Of a stretch of DNA of 64,000 nt, positions 26,315 through 34,333 are shown piece after piece. Position numbers and translations under genes: made by a program. Source of the DNA: Arthrobacter_H sp030452125 (GTDB taxonomy: Bacteria; Actinomycetota; Actinomycetes; Actinomycetales; Micrococcaceae); NCBI GenBank assembly GCA_052379645.1, contig JBQSYU010000006.1; one strand, written 5' to 3'. The notes below the pieces were generated by a model, which was not told the origin of the DNA, ran no database searches, and worked only from the letters and a program-made list of their open reading frames with translations. Numbering within the stretch: the stretch's first letter is position 1; each line of letters starts with the position of its first letter.

Positions 26315-26524
26315 ATGGCGAATAAACCAGCACGATCGCTTCTCCTCCCACTCTCCATCCTCGCGATACTTCTCGCCTGCGGATTCACCGTGGTCGACGG
26401 GAACGTGAGTTGGTCCTGGGACCCGGCTCCGTGGGTGGCCGGCCTCTTGGTTGTTGCGGGCCTGCCCCTAGGTGGCTGGCATGTCGTCCAGCGCTCCCGG
26501 CACTCCCCTCGCCCCAGTTCTTAG
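26315..26524 (+). CDS. Small two-helix membrane protein downstream of Wadjet
   Basis: 69 residues, with a purine-rich GAGGAGAG upstream of the ATG. Two hydrophobic helices (LLLPLSILAILLACGFTVV and WVAGLLVVAGLPLGGWHVV) and a short basic tail are visible. No family is recognised. It follows jetD by 143 bases on the same strand, so it could be a downstream passenger of the defence operon or independent. Confidence 0.5.
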   Translation: MANKPARSLLLPLSILAILLACGFTVVDGNVSWSWDPAPWVAGLLVVAGLPLGGWHVVQRSRHSPRPSS

Positions 26525-26579
26525 CCTGCCAACAGACCTTCCTCGCCTCCAGGTGCTGCCCGGGAGGATGGGGCTTTTC

Positions 26580-26972
26580 TTACAGACCTCGCTGATCACG
26601 CCGGATCGGGTGGTCCTGTGGAATCTGGACCAGTACGATCCGCGTTCCATCAGGGTCCTCGACCCAGGCCTCGATGAGTCCCCACGGCTCCTGACGGGCT
26701 TCCCGCACCGCCGTGACTCCGCGGGCAGCGATCATTTCCAGCTCGGCAACGACGTCGCGCACCTGTAGCCACAGGACCAACGACGACGGGGTGCCAGGTT
26801 CCCTCGTACCGGAGACCTCCAGCAATCCGTTGCCCAGAAAGAATACGATGCCCGTCTGCTCTCCGGTGCCGAACTCCCGGGAGACCCCCAGATCGAGGAC
26901 GTCACGGTAGAACGCCTGGGTTTGCTGCAGATTCACCGGGCGCAGGAGCACGCGGCTCGAAAGGATATCCAT
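26580..26972 (-). CDS. VOC (glyoxalase/bleomycin-resistance) family protein
   Basis: 130 residues of the vicinal-oxygen-chelate fold. It has the opening SSRVLLRPVNLQQTQAFYRDVLDLG, a middle VLWLQVRDV strand and the closing WVEDPDGTRIVLVQIP with its usual metal-side Glu region. Members are glyoxalases, dioxygenases or drug-binding resistance proteins. The specific role cannot be told. It stands alone, convergent to the Wadjet side. Confidence 0.82.
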   Translation of the reverse strand: MDILSSRVLLRPVNLQQTQAFYRDVLDLGVSREFGTGEQTGIVFFLGNGLLEVSGTREPGTPSSLVLWLQVRDVVAELEMIAARGVTAVREARQEPWGLIEAWVEDPDGTRIVLVQIPQDHPIRRDQRGL

Positions 26973-27168
26973 GTCCCGAGTCTGCCGTGATCAGGCCCCC
27001 GGATGCTAGAGGTTGCAGGAACCCATCGGCCTCCCGCTGGCCGGCACGTGCACCAAAACCGGATGGGGAGTTCTCCCCATGGACGGCGGGCCTGCGAATC
27101 TGAGAGGCTCGTGGCGGCCAAGGGGGCCAATCCTGACCACACAGCTACCACTTTTCCGGGGGAAAGCC

Positions 27169-27546
27169 ATGGCCTACAAGATCGATCCTGCGCAATTGCA
27201 CGCGATCCTCCTCGACGTTGCCGCCGATGGGGAATCACTGCGTTCCGCAGCAAAAGACACCAAATCGGCGGGCGACGACGCAAGCGGCAACTTCGGGAAT
27301 GCCACCACCGTCTCCGCGGCGTTCGGCCGTTTCTGGAGCCCCCGTGATGACATCGGCCAGCGGGTGGCCAGCCTGGTGTTCCGCAAGACCACCTCCGTTT
27401 CCGACGCCGCCCTCGCCGTGATCGACGCCGATGGGGACATGTCCACCGAAGCATCAACGGCCTTGGACCGCGTACCCGTCGCCTATCAGACACCGCCGAT
27501 CTTCGACGTCGGCAAGCCCGAGTCCCCGTTCACCTTCTCGAGGTAG
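27169..27546 (+). CDS. Small helical protein, WXG100-like, first gene of a toxin-like module
   Basis: 125 residues from the ATG after GGGGGAAAG. It is mainly helical, with a central FGRFWSPRDDIG segment whose W lies between two helices, as in WXG100/ESX-like proteins. There is no signal peptide. It resembles small partner proteins encoded before large type VII-like effectors in actinobacteria. It is separated by 5 bases from the next gene, so they are surely co-transcribed. Family assignment is tentative. Confidence 0.65.
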   Translation: MAYKIDPAQLHAILLDVAADGESLRSAAKDTKSAGDDASGNFGNATTVSAAFGRFWSPRDDIGQRVASLVFRKTTSVSDAALAVIDADGDMSTEASTALDRVPVAYQTPPIFDVGKPESPFTFSR

Positions 27547-27551
27547 GGCCG

Positions 27552-29531
27552 ATGACATCCCTTGGAACCTTTCCCCGCATCGACGTCCCCTGGGACGATC
27601 TCGAAGACTCCGCCATGGATATGGACACCCGGGCCGGTACCACGTCGAGCTATCTGAAGGATGCACAGACAGCCTGGAAACGTCTTCCCGGTGCCTACGA
27701 GCATGATGAAACCCAAGCCACGGTCTATGCAGCCCTCGATGACCTGACGACGCCGGTGGACGACTGGAGCAATGCGCTGTGTCAGACAAAAACAGCGATC
27801 TGCGATTTCGTCGATACCGGACGGAAACTGCAAAAGGAGTCCGAATCACTGGATGCTGCCTTGCCGGGTCTGAAGTCCAAGGTCGAGGCCGATCCGGACG
27901 GGGAGGACTCCGGAACCACTTCGGAGGTGACCGACTTCAACGAACGTGCGCGGCAGCTGCGAAGCGACTGGGAAACGGCCCAATCCACGGCAGCGGAGGC
28001 CTTGGGTGGCATTACTGCGGGGACCGGCAGCACCCTGCCGATGTCCGAGCCGCTCGGCGGGTCCTCCCTGCCGAAGGTGTCCTGGGCCGACTTCACCTCC
28101 GGACTCGATGAGGATTTCGGCAAGGTCAGACCCGAAGACTTGCTGGCTTCCCTGCGCGGCTTGTCTTCCGACGAGCTGAGGGTCTGGGCCAACGTCAACC
28201 CCGAGGCTGCCGAGGCCCTGGCCAATAATGAGCTCAGGGCCGGAACCACCCCCGGTTCCGCGGAAGCCACCATGCTGACCGCCATGGAGGACAATGACGA
28301 GCTCACCCGCGAGGGTATCGCCGGTATCCGCGACGCCTGGTCGGGCTTGAGCGATAAGAGCCGGGAGAAGTTGCTGCTGTTGTACCCGGGGAAGTTCGGT
28401 AATCTCAACGGCGTGCCGATGGCCGCCCGCGCCACGGCAAACATCATCACGGTCGCCGGGTTCCGCGAACAGGTCCGTCGAAAGCAAGCCACCGCGGATC
28501 CCGAACCGAACATCAACGACTTCACCGCAGACGCCTTCTCCAAACCCGGCCATGATCGGGTTCGTGCCTACGAGGCTCAGGGTTTGTTTGAAGCGGCACA
28601 TCAGGAGTGGGAAGAGAGGAAGCATAATCTGCAGAGCCAGGCCGAGGGACTCGAATATGCCTGGGAACATGAAACCCAGGTCGTCATGGTCTCGCTGGAC
28701 GGTGACGGGCGCGTGGTTTCCATGAAAGGAACCCCCTCCGAGGACACCGACACGGTTTCCACCCTGGTTCCAGGTACGGGCGCCGACCTCGGCGAGCTCC
28801 AGAGTTACACCGAGCGGTTGGATGCGGTCGATGGCGCCCCGTCCCCCCGGAAGGTTTCCTTCTACTGGCAGGGGGCCGACCTGCCGAATGAGGTATCGGA
28901 CAACCTGACCAGCAAATACAACGAGGAGGGTTCGTCGAAGCTTGCCGCCTTCGACTTCGCGGTCGACGCAGAGATTCCCGACGATGCCCGCAGCACCTAC
29001 GTGGGATACAGCGCCGGCGGCTCACTCCTCGGCACGGCCGAGCGCGAAGGCCTGAACTCGGACAACATCGTGTACGTCGCTCCTGCTGGTACAGGCAATA
29101 ATGTTGGCAGCATCGAAGATACCGGCCCCTCCGAAGATGACAATAATTCAGAAGCCAACCGTTATTGGGTCCAGACCCGCGATGACCCGATCCATTGGGC
29201 GCAGGACTTCGGCGGCGGATACCACGGGAGGGCGTGGTGGTCAGGGAGCTACCCGGATCAACAAATGGGCGCCCACCGTTTGGAGTCGGGCTTCCTCGAC
29301 AGCAGCGACCCCAAGTCCATCGTGAAGGGCCATGTCGAGTACTTCAAACCGGGCTCGACCTCGGCTCAGAACATCCAAGAGGTCATCGAAGGCGGGAACG
29401 TCAGCCTATTCGTAGAAGACCGCCAGCATCCTGGTCCTCGTGCAGGTACTTTCTCACCGTTCGAGAGAAACCCCGAGGACTACGCTTACGGCAAGCTGGA
29501 GACTGTGCCGACAGAGAGCTTGGAACAATGA
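27552..29531 (+). CDS. Large protein with helical N-terminus and alpha/beta-hydrolase C-terminal domain (DUF1023-like)
   Basis: 659 residues. The first 320 or so are helical and low in cysteine, like the targeting regions of type VII-like effectors. The C-terminal part (about 370-620) is an alpha/beta hydrolase with GYSAG around Ser487, a following DD pair in TRDDPI and a His in GAHRLE, a plausible triad as in DUF1023 proteins. It has no classical signal peptide. Location after a WXG100-like gene and before two lipoproteins suggests a secreted enzyme or toxin with neighbours that aid or protect. That is inference. Confidence 0.72.
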   Translation: MTSLGTFPRIDVPWDDLEDSAMDMDTRAGTTSSYLKDAQTAWKRLPGAYEHDETQATVYAALDDLTTPVDDWSNALCQTKTAICDFVDTGRKLQKESESLDAALPGLKSKVEADPDGEDSGTTSEVTDFNERARQLRSDWETAQSTAAEALGGITAGTGSTLPMSEPLGGSSLPKVSWADFTSGLDEDFGKVRPEDLLASLRGLSSDELRVWANVNPEAAEALANNELRAGTTPGSAEATMLTAMEDNDELTREGIAGIRDAWSGLSDKSREKLLLLYPGKFGNLNGVPMAARATANIITVAGFREQVRRKQATADPEPNINDFTADAFSKPGHDRVRAYEAQGLFEAAHQEWEERKHNLQSQAEGLEYAWEHETQVVMVSLDGDGRVVSMKGTPSEDTDTVSTLVPGTGADLGELQSYTERLDAVDGAPSPRKVSFYWQGADLPNEVSDNLTSKYNEEGSSKLAAFDFAVDAEIPDDARSTYVGYSAGGSLLGTAEREGLNSDNIVYVAPAGTGNNVGSIEDTGPSEDDNNSEANRYWVQTRDDPIHWAQDFGGGYHGRAWWSGSYPDQQMGAHRLESGFLDSSDPKSIVKGHVEYFKPGSTSAQNIQEVIEGGNVSLFVEDRQHPGPRAGTFSPFERNPEDYAYGKLETVPTESLEQ

Positions 29532-30115
29532 CCCGTCACCAACGATTCGCCGCCGGCGCCCTTGCTGCCCTGGCCCTTATGCCTATTTTGGGAGGCTGCT
29601 CCATGTCCACCACCCCGAGTCCCGCAGACGCCTCGAAGTCCTCGGCGTCGCTCAAGGAGGAATTCACCCGGTTGATGCCTCCGTTCCTCACCACATTGTC
29701 CGAGGGTGCCGAGATGGGCTATAAACGAGTCCGCGAGGAAAGTTGCCTGGCCCATGAGGTGGACAATCCACAGGTCAATACGTCCTGGCTCGGCTGGGCT
29801 ATTGGTGAAGCCAGCAATACTGCCGCAGCAAACCAGTCACTCGACGATCTGGAAAAGCAACTCGTCGACGACGGCTGGGAGAAGGAGAACGAAATCGAGA
29901 AATCCGATACCGACGTCGGCGGCGTTCGGAAGCTGTTCTTCCGGAAAAGCGACCTTGGCATCACCACGGAGCTTCATCGCTCGTCCGGCCAGGAGACGCT
30001 CGACATCAAACTCACCTCGCGTTGCGTCGATCAGCCCGTCGAACACCGGATGCAACGTTCTGAACTCGACCCCGGCTACGGCAAGAGCAGCCAGTACTAC
30101 GACGACTGGAAATAG
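29528..30115 (+). CDS. Lipoprotein, possible immunity or partner protein (copy 1)
   Basis: 195 residues. The start overlaps the hydrolase stop (ATGA). An N-terminal signal ends in a lipobox LGGC (Cys at about 23), so the mature protein is membrane-anchored outside. The body contains conserved cysteines (EESCLAHE and TSRCVDQP), suggesting a disulfide. It is a paralogue of the next gene. Its last 69 coding bases before the stop region are identical to the other copy. No named family is recognised; an immunity role is inferred from context. Confidence 0.75.
   Translation: MTRHQRFAAGALAALALMPILGGCSMSTTPSPADASKSSASLKEEFTRLMPPFLTTLSEGAEMGYKRVREESCLAHEVDNPQVNTSWLGWAIGEASNTAAANQSLDDLEKQLVDDGWEKENEIEKSDTDVGGVRKLFFRKSDLGITTELHRSSGQETLDIKLTSRCVDQPVEHRMQRSELDPGYGKSSQYYDDWK
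30038..30106 (+). repeat. 69-bp identical direct repeat, copy 1
   Basis: This stretch near the 3' end of the first lipoprotein gene is identical in every base to 30713-30781, 675 bases downstream. The rest of the two genes is clearly diverged. It encodes VEHRMQRSELDPGYGKSSQY and the following acidic residues. Confidence 0.95.
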
Positions 30116-30166
30116 GCCTTCCAGCCCGATGCGGACAACCGACACCGACGGAAAGCCAAAGAACCC

Positions 30167-30787
30167 GTGAACCACCACCCCGGACACTCCGGCCGGAAAC
30201 CCAAGACCGTACCGCGACTGCTGACGGTTGCTGCGGGCCTTGCCGTGATCATGTTCCTGATGTCCGGATGTTCAACGAGTAGCACGCCCGATCCCTCTGA
30301 AGCCTCGAGTGCCTCGACAGCTCGGGGCCAGCAAGTCGGGCCACTGCTCCTAGAGCTATCGGAGGTCGTCGGAGACGACGCTGACCTGAAGGTCGACGAT
30401 GCCCGTGAGGAAACATGTCTGCGCCCTGAAAACGACGCCCCGCAGACGAAAACCCGCTGGGTTGGCCTGGCCACCGCTGCGGTCAAGGGCGATGCCCGGA
30501 GCAAGGCCCACCACGCCCTCGACCGAATCGACCAGCACCTACAAGCTGACGGCTGGGAAAAGAAGAACGAGGTCAAGCGCCATGAAGGGGAAGCCCGCAT
30601 GCTCTTCTTTGGCAAAGGCGATCTAGGAGTCACCGCCGAACTCAGGAATGGCTCCAAGTACGCCAAGCCGTCCATGGAGGTCTTTGTCTCTACTCCCTGC
30701 ATCGACCAACCGGTCGAACACCGGATGCAACGTTCTGAACTCGACCCCGGCTACGGCAAGAGCAGCCAGTACTACGACGACGCCTAG
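30167..30787 (+). CDS. Lipoprotein, possible immunity or partner protein (copy 2)
   Basis: 206 residues from a GTG start. A basic N-terminus and hydrophobic stretch lead to a lipobox MSGC (Cys at about 35). The cysteine pattern (EETCLRPE, STPCIDQP) and the DGWEKKNEV segment match copy 1, but overall similarity is moderate except for the identical C-terminus. It lies 51 bases after copy 1 and ends at a strong hairpin, closing the module. Confidence 0.75.
   Translation: MNHHPGHSGRKPKTVPRLLTVAAGLAVIMFLMSGCSTSSTPDPSEASSASTARGQQVGPLLLELSEVVGDDADLKVDDAREETCLRPENDAPQTKTRWVGLATAAVKGDARSKAHHALDRIDQHLQADGWEKKNEVKRHEGEARMLFFGKGDLGVTAELRNGSKYAKPSMEVFVSTPCIDQPVEHRMQRSELDPGYGKSSQYYDDA
30713..30781 (+). 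repeat. 69-bp identical direct repeat, copy 2
   Basis: Second copy of the repeat at 30038-30106. It ends two codons before the stop of the second lipoprotein gene, where the two genes part again (one ends WK, the other A). Confidence 0.95.
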
Positions 30788-30795
30788 AAAGAAGT

Positions 30796-30826
30796 GACGC
30801 CAGCGGACCGATGGTCCGCTGGCGTC
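30796..30826. terminator. Bidirectional terminator-like hairpin, perfect 14-bp stem
   Basis: Arms 30796-30809 and 30813-30826 pair perfectly around GAT. It lies between the convergent second lipoprotein gene and the SDR gene of the fucose cluster. Confidence 0.75.
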
Positions 30827-30849
30827 CAGATCGTTCGGGGTCGACCGTA

Positions 30850-31596
30850 CTACTCCTGGCGGAGGCGCAGCCCCTGCATCCCGCCATCGACGGCCATGGA
30901 GGTTCCGGCCACGGAGCCGGAGAGTGGGCTCGCGAGGTAGGCCACGGCACCGGCAACTTCCGATGCGGCAACCAGACGTCCGTGCGGCTGACGGGCGTTG
31001 AGGGAGGCCCGCTCGGCTGCGGGGTCTTCGGCGGAGTCCAGCAGGCGTCCGATCCAGGGGGTATCCACCGTTCCGGGGTTGACGCAGTTCACGCGGATGC
31101 CTTCGCGGATGTGGTCGGCAGCCATGGCCAGCGTCAAGGAGAGCACGGCGCCCTTCGACGCAGAATACAGCGCACGCTGCGGCAGCCCGGCCGTGGCGGC
31201 GATGGAACAGGTGTTCACGATGGCCGCCGAGTCCGACTGGCGCAGATGCGGAAGCGCGGCGCGACTGACCCGAGCGATACCGATCACGTTGATGTTCAAC
31301 ACGCGAGCCCATTCGGCGTCGTCATTGGCAGCGATATCACCCTGGGCACCGATCCCGGCATTGTTGACCACGATATCCAAGCGACCGAACTTGGCTACGA
31401 CGGCGTCGACGGCGGAGCGCACTGACTCATCATCGGCGACATTGCATTCGACGCCGAAGTACTCGCTGCCTGCGGGGTTCAGATCCAGCACGGCCACCTG
31501 CGCTCCACCGGCGACCAGACGATCGGCGACGGCGGCCCCAATACCTGAGGCACCGCCGGTGACGATGGCGACGAGGTTCTCGAATTCGTTGTTCAT
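30850..31596 (-). CDS. SDR, probable 2-keto-3-deoxy-L-fuconate 4-dehydrogenase
   Basis: 248 residues of the short-chain dehydrogenase family: cofactor loop TGGASGIG near 15, NNAGIG near 80, catalytic Ser before YSASK (Tyr about 147, Lys about 151) and VNPGTVDTPW. The Asp after strand 2 (VLDLN) indicates NAD preference. In the cluster it would oxidise 2-keto-3-deoxy-L-fuconate to the 2,4-diketo compound. Its start overlaps the hydrolase stop (ATGA), so the two are co-translated. Assignment relies on context. Confidence 0.82.
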   Translation of the reverse strand: MNNEFENLVAIVTGGASGIGAAVADRLVAGGAQVAVLDLNPAGSEYFGVECNVADDESVRSAVDAVVAKFGRLDIVVNNAGIGAQGDIAANDDAEWARVLNINVIGIARVSRAALPHLRQSDSAAIVNTCSIAATAGLPQRALYSASKGAVLSLTLAMAADHIREGIRVNCVNPGTVDTPWIGRLLDSAEDPAAERASLNARQPHGRLVAASEVAGAVAYLASPLSGSVAGTSMAVDGGMQGLRLRQE

Positions 31597-32477
31597 ACTG
31601 CTTCCTTAGCTGTTGCGCGGTAGAACTCCTGGCGCTGCCGGCCGAGTCCTTCGATTTCGAGCTCGATGACGTCACCGGGCTGGATGTAGGGGAAGCGTCC
31701 GGACAAGGCGACTCCCTGCGGGGTGCCGGTCAACAGGACATCGCCCGGTTCTAGGAGCATGTATTGGCTGACGTGGTGCACCACGGTGGCCAGATCAAAG
31801 ATGAGATCCTCCGTGCTGGAGTCCTGCCGCGGTTCGCCATTGACCCAGGAGCGCAAACGGAGCTTTTCGCCGTCGAGCTGATCGGCGGGAACCATCCACG
31901 GGCCCAGCGGCGTGGATGCTGGCAGGGACTTGCCCTTGGTCCACTGCCCGGCGGCACCGGGGATCTGGTATTCGCGTTCGGACAGGTCGTTGGCCTGAAC
32001 GAAACCGGCAATGCACGCAGCTGCTTCTTCGACGCCGGAAAGATAGGTTGCTTCCTGGCCGATGACGATGCCCAGCTCCACCTCCCAGTCGTACTTCTGG
32101 GCCGACGGAGGAATGGGCGCGGCGTCATAGGGCCCGCAGACGGTGTTGGAGGGCTTGAGGAAGACCACGGGGATCGTGGGCGGCTCCGCACCGGACTCCG
32201 CCGCATGGGCGACATAGTTCATGCCGATGCAGACCACGGATCCCGGCCGGGCAATCGGTGAGCCGACGCGGACCCCTTCCGACCCGATCTCCGGCAGGCT
32301 TCCCGACTCCAGGGCTTCACGGGTGCGGGCCACACCGCCGCCGGCCAAGAACCTTCCGTCGATATCGTTGGTCAGTGACGACACATCGAAGTATTTCTCC
32401 TCGCCGTCGGCTTCCTGGGCAATGACCACCGGCTGTTCTTCGCCGGGGGCGCCTAGACGCGCAAATTTCACGTTCAT
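31593..32477 (-). CDS. FAH-family hydrolase, probable 2,4-diketo-3-deoxy-L-fuconate hydrolase
   Basis: 294 residues of the fumarylacetoacetate hydrolase family. The typical core is CIGMNYVAHAAESG, DWEVELGIVIGQ (metal-binding Glu residues), GFVQANDLSEREYQ and LTGTPQGVALS. In non-phosphorylating fucose breakdown this enzyme splits the diketo acid into pyruvate and L-lactate. ATG 32477 follows GGAGG. First gene of the leftward operon, divergent from the dehydratase operon. Confidence 0.85.
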   Translation of the reverse strand: MNVKFARLGAPGEEQPVVIAQEADGEEKYFDVSSLTNDIDGRFLAGGGVARTREALESGSLPEIGSEGVRVGSPIARPGSVVCIGMNYVAHAAESGAEPPTIPVVFLKPSNTVCGPYDAAPIPPSAQKYDWEVELGIVIGQEATYLSGVEEAAACIAGFVQANDLSEREYQIPGAAGQWTKGKSLPASTPLGPWMVPADQLDGEKLRLRSWVNGEPRQDSSTEDLIFDLATVVHHVSQYMLLEPGDVLLTGTPQGVALSGRFPYIQPGDVIELEIEGLGRQRQEFYRATAKEAV

Positions 32478-32497
32478 TTTTCCTCCGTCACAGCTCT

Positions 32498-32574
32498 AAC
32501 ATCCGAACTCTTCATCTATATTATCTGCTAAACCTCACAAAAGAGACTTATTGACAAGAGAAAGATCGGATGTT
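32498..32574. promoter_or_regulatory. Divergent promoter of the fucose cluster with inverted operator-like sites
   Basis: AACATCCGA (32498-32506) and TCGGATGTT (32566-32574) are exact inverse copies, 68 bp apart centre to centre. Each faces its own transcription unit. The AT-rich middle holds TTGACA (32551-32556) for the rightward unit and, on the other strand, AT-rich -10-like TATAGA. These are plausible sites for the GntR-type regulator of the cluster. Confidence 0.5.
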
Positions 32575-32667
32575 TGGGTTGAGCGCAGAGTCAGAATCGC
32601 CAGAGTGCGGTGTTGCCCGGTTCTCCATCAGGGAAATTTCCAGGGACACCGCGAAACTAGGAGCACC

Positions 32668-34026
32668 ATGAGCGTCATCACCTCGGTGGATGTCTATGAC
32701 ATCCGCTTCCCCACTTCGCTGGAACTCGACGGTTCGGATGCCATGAACCCGGACCCGGACTACTCGGCCGCGTATTTGACGATCGGCACCGATGCGGGCG
32801 ACGGTTTCGAGGGCCATGGTTTCGTGTTCACCATCGGCCGCGGCAACGAAATCGAAACCGCCGCCATCAAGGCACTGGCCGACCACGTCATGGGTTCCAA
32901 TGTCGAGGAACTGCTCGGTGACATGGGCACCACCTGGAAGATGCTCAACAACGATTCACAGCTCCGGTGGCTCGGCCCCGAAAAGGGCGTGATGCATATG
33001 GCCATCGGTGCCGTCGTGAACGCCCTCTGGGACCTGAAGGCCAAACGGGCCGGGATGCCGCTCTGGGATCTGTTGGCCTCCATGAGCCCCGAGGAACTCG
33101 TGGCCCTGGTGGACTTCCGCTACCTCAGCGATGCGCTGACCCCCGAGGAAGCATTCGAGATCCTCCGGCGTGCAGAACCCGGCAAGGCCACGCGCCGTGC
33201 CGAGCTGCTGGCCGGGGGCTACCCGGGCTACACGACGACCCCGGGATGGCTGGGCTACAGCGACGAGAAACTGGCCCGGTTGTCCAAGGAAGCCGTCGCC
33301 GAGGGGTTCAAACAGATCAAGCTCAAAGTCGGGGCCTCGTTGGACGACGACATCCGCCGCGTGCGCATTGCCCGCGAGGCCGTGGGGCCGGACATCGGGG
33401 TCGCCGTGGACGCCAACCAGCGGTGGGACGTCGCCGACGCCATCGACTGGATGTCACATTTGGCCCCCTACGGCATCGCCTGGATCGAGGAGCCCACCAG
33501 CCCCGACGACATCCTGGGTCATGCCGCCATCGCCCGCGGCGTTGCACCGATCCCGGTGGCCACCGGCGAACATGTCCAGAACCGCGTGGTCTTCAAGCAG
33601 ATGCTGCAGGCAGGGTCCCTGCAGGTCCTGCAGATCGACGCCGCCCGGGTGGCCGGGGTGAACGAAAACGTCGCGATCCTGCTGCTGGCCGCCAAATTCG
33701 GGGTCCGCGTCTGCCCGCACGCCGGCGGCGTGGGGCTCTGCGAAGCGGTCCAACATCTGTCCATGTTCGACTTCGTGGCCGTTTCCGGTGAGCTGGAAGG
33801 CCGGATGATCGAATTCGTCGACCACCTGCACGAGCACTTCATCACCCCCGTGGACGTCCACGGCGGGAACTACTGGCCACCGTCGACCCCCGGCGCGGGA
33901 ACGGAGATGTTGCAGAAGTCCCTGGCCGACTACAGTTTCCCCGATGGACCCGTCTGGACCGGACAGCCGGTTTCCGCATCATCCGGAAGTGGATCTTTCC
34001 CCGAACCAGGAGCCACCGATGCCTGA
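32668..34026 (+). CDS. L-fuconate dehydratase (enolase superfamily)
   Basis: 452 residues. The enolase-superfamily active site is visible: catalytic lysines in IKLKVGAS (about residue 215), metal ligands in AVDANQRW, WIEEPTSPDD and ATGEHVQNR, and PHAGGVGLCE near 350. The opening SVITSVDVYDIRFPTS, DGSDAMNPDPDYSAAY is typical of L-fuconate dehydratases, which remove water to give 2-keto-3-deoxy-L-fuconate. The ATG at 32668 after CTAGGAG is preferred over 32551. The next gene overlaps its stop by 8 bases. Confidence 0.9.
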   Translation: MSVITSVDVYDIRFPTSLELDGSDAMNPDPDYSAAYLTIGTDAGDGFEGHGFVFTIGRGNEIETAAIKALADHVMGSNVEELLGDMGTTWKMLNNDSQLRWLGPEKGVMHMAIGAVVNALWDLKAKRAGMPLWDLLASMSPEELVALVDFRYLSDALTPEEAFEILRRAEPGKATRRAELLAGGYPGYTTTPGWLGYSDEKLARLSKEAVAEGFKQIKLKVGASLDDDIRRVRIAREAVGPDIGVAVDANQRWDVADAIDWMSHLAPYGIAWIEEPTSPDDILGHAAIARGVAPIPVATGEHVQNRVVFKQMLQAGSLQVLQIDAARVAGVNENVAILLLAAKFGVRVCPHAGGVGLCEAVQHLSMFDFVAVSGELEGRMIEFVDHLHEHFITPVDVHGGNYWPPSTPGAGTEMLQKSLADYSFPDGPVWTGQPVSASSGSGSFPEPGATDA

Positions 34027-34333
34027 AACCATTGCCCTGCACACCCAGCTCAAGCCCGGCGCCGAGCAGGACTACGCCGACGCCCACGCGGGGATCCCCG
34101 CCGAACTGGTCGCCGCCCTGAAGGAGGCCGGAGTCCGCAACTGGCGCATCTGGCGCAGCGGTCTGGACCTCTTCCACGTCCTGGACGTGGACGATTACCA
34201 GGCCATGCGCCATGCGATCGCCGACCATCCAGCCAATGTCCCCTGGCAGGCCCGGATGGCCGAAATGCTGGCCGTCGAAGACGACTACTCGGGCGACGAC
34301 TCCGGCATTCCGCTGGTGTGGGCGCTGCCATGA
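34019..34333 (+). CDS. L-fucose/L-rhamnose mutarotase family protein
   Basis: 104 residues of the RhaM/FucU-like mutarotase family (DUF718). It has LKPGAEQDYADAHAGIP, a central NWRIWRSGLDLFHVLDVDDY and PWQARMAEML. It converts the alpha and beta anomers so that the dehydrogenase gets its preferred form. Overlaps the dehydratase by 8 bases and the aldo-keto reductase by 4, a tightly coupled operon. Confidence 0.88.
   Translation: MPETIALHTQLKPGAEQDYADAHAGIPAELVAALKEAGVRNWRIWRSGLDLFHVLDVDDYQAMRHAIADHPANVPWQARMAEMLAVEDDYSGDDSGIPLVWALP

Noticed and set aside
30038..30781. 69-bp repeats considered as attachment sites of a mobile element
   Set aside because: Both copies lie inside coding frames in the same reading frame and end near the stop codons; no integrase between them. 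Gene conversion explains them better.
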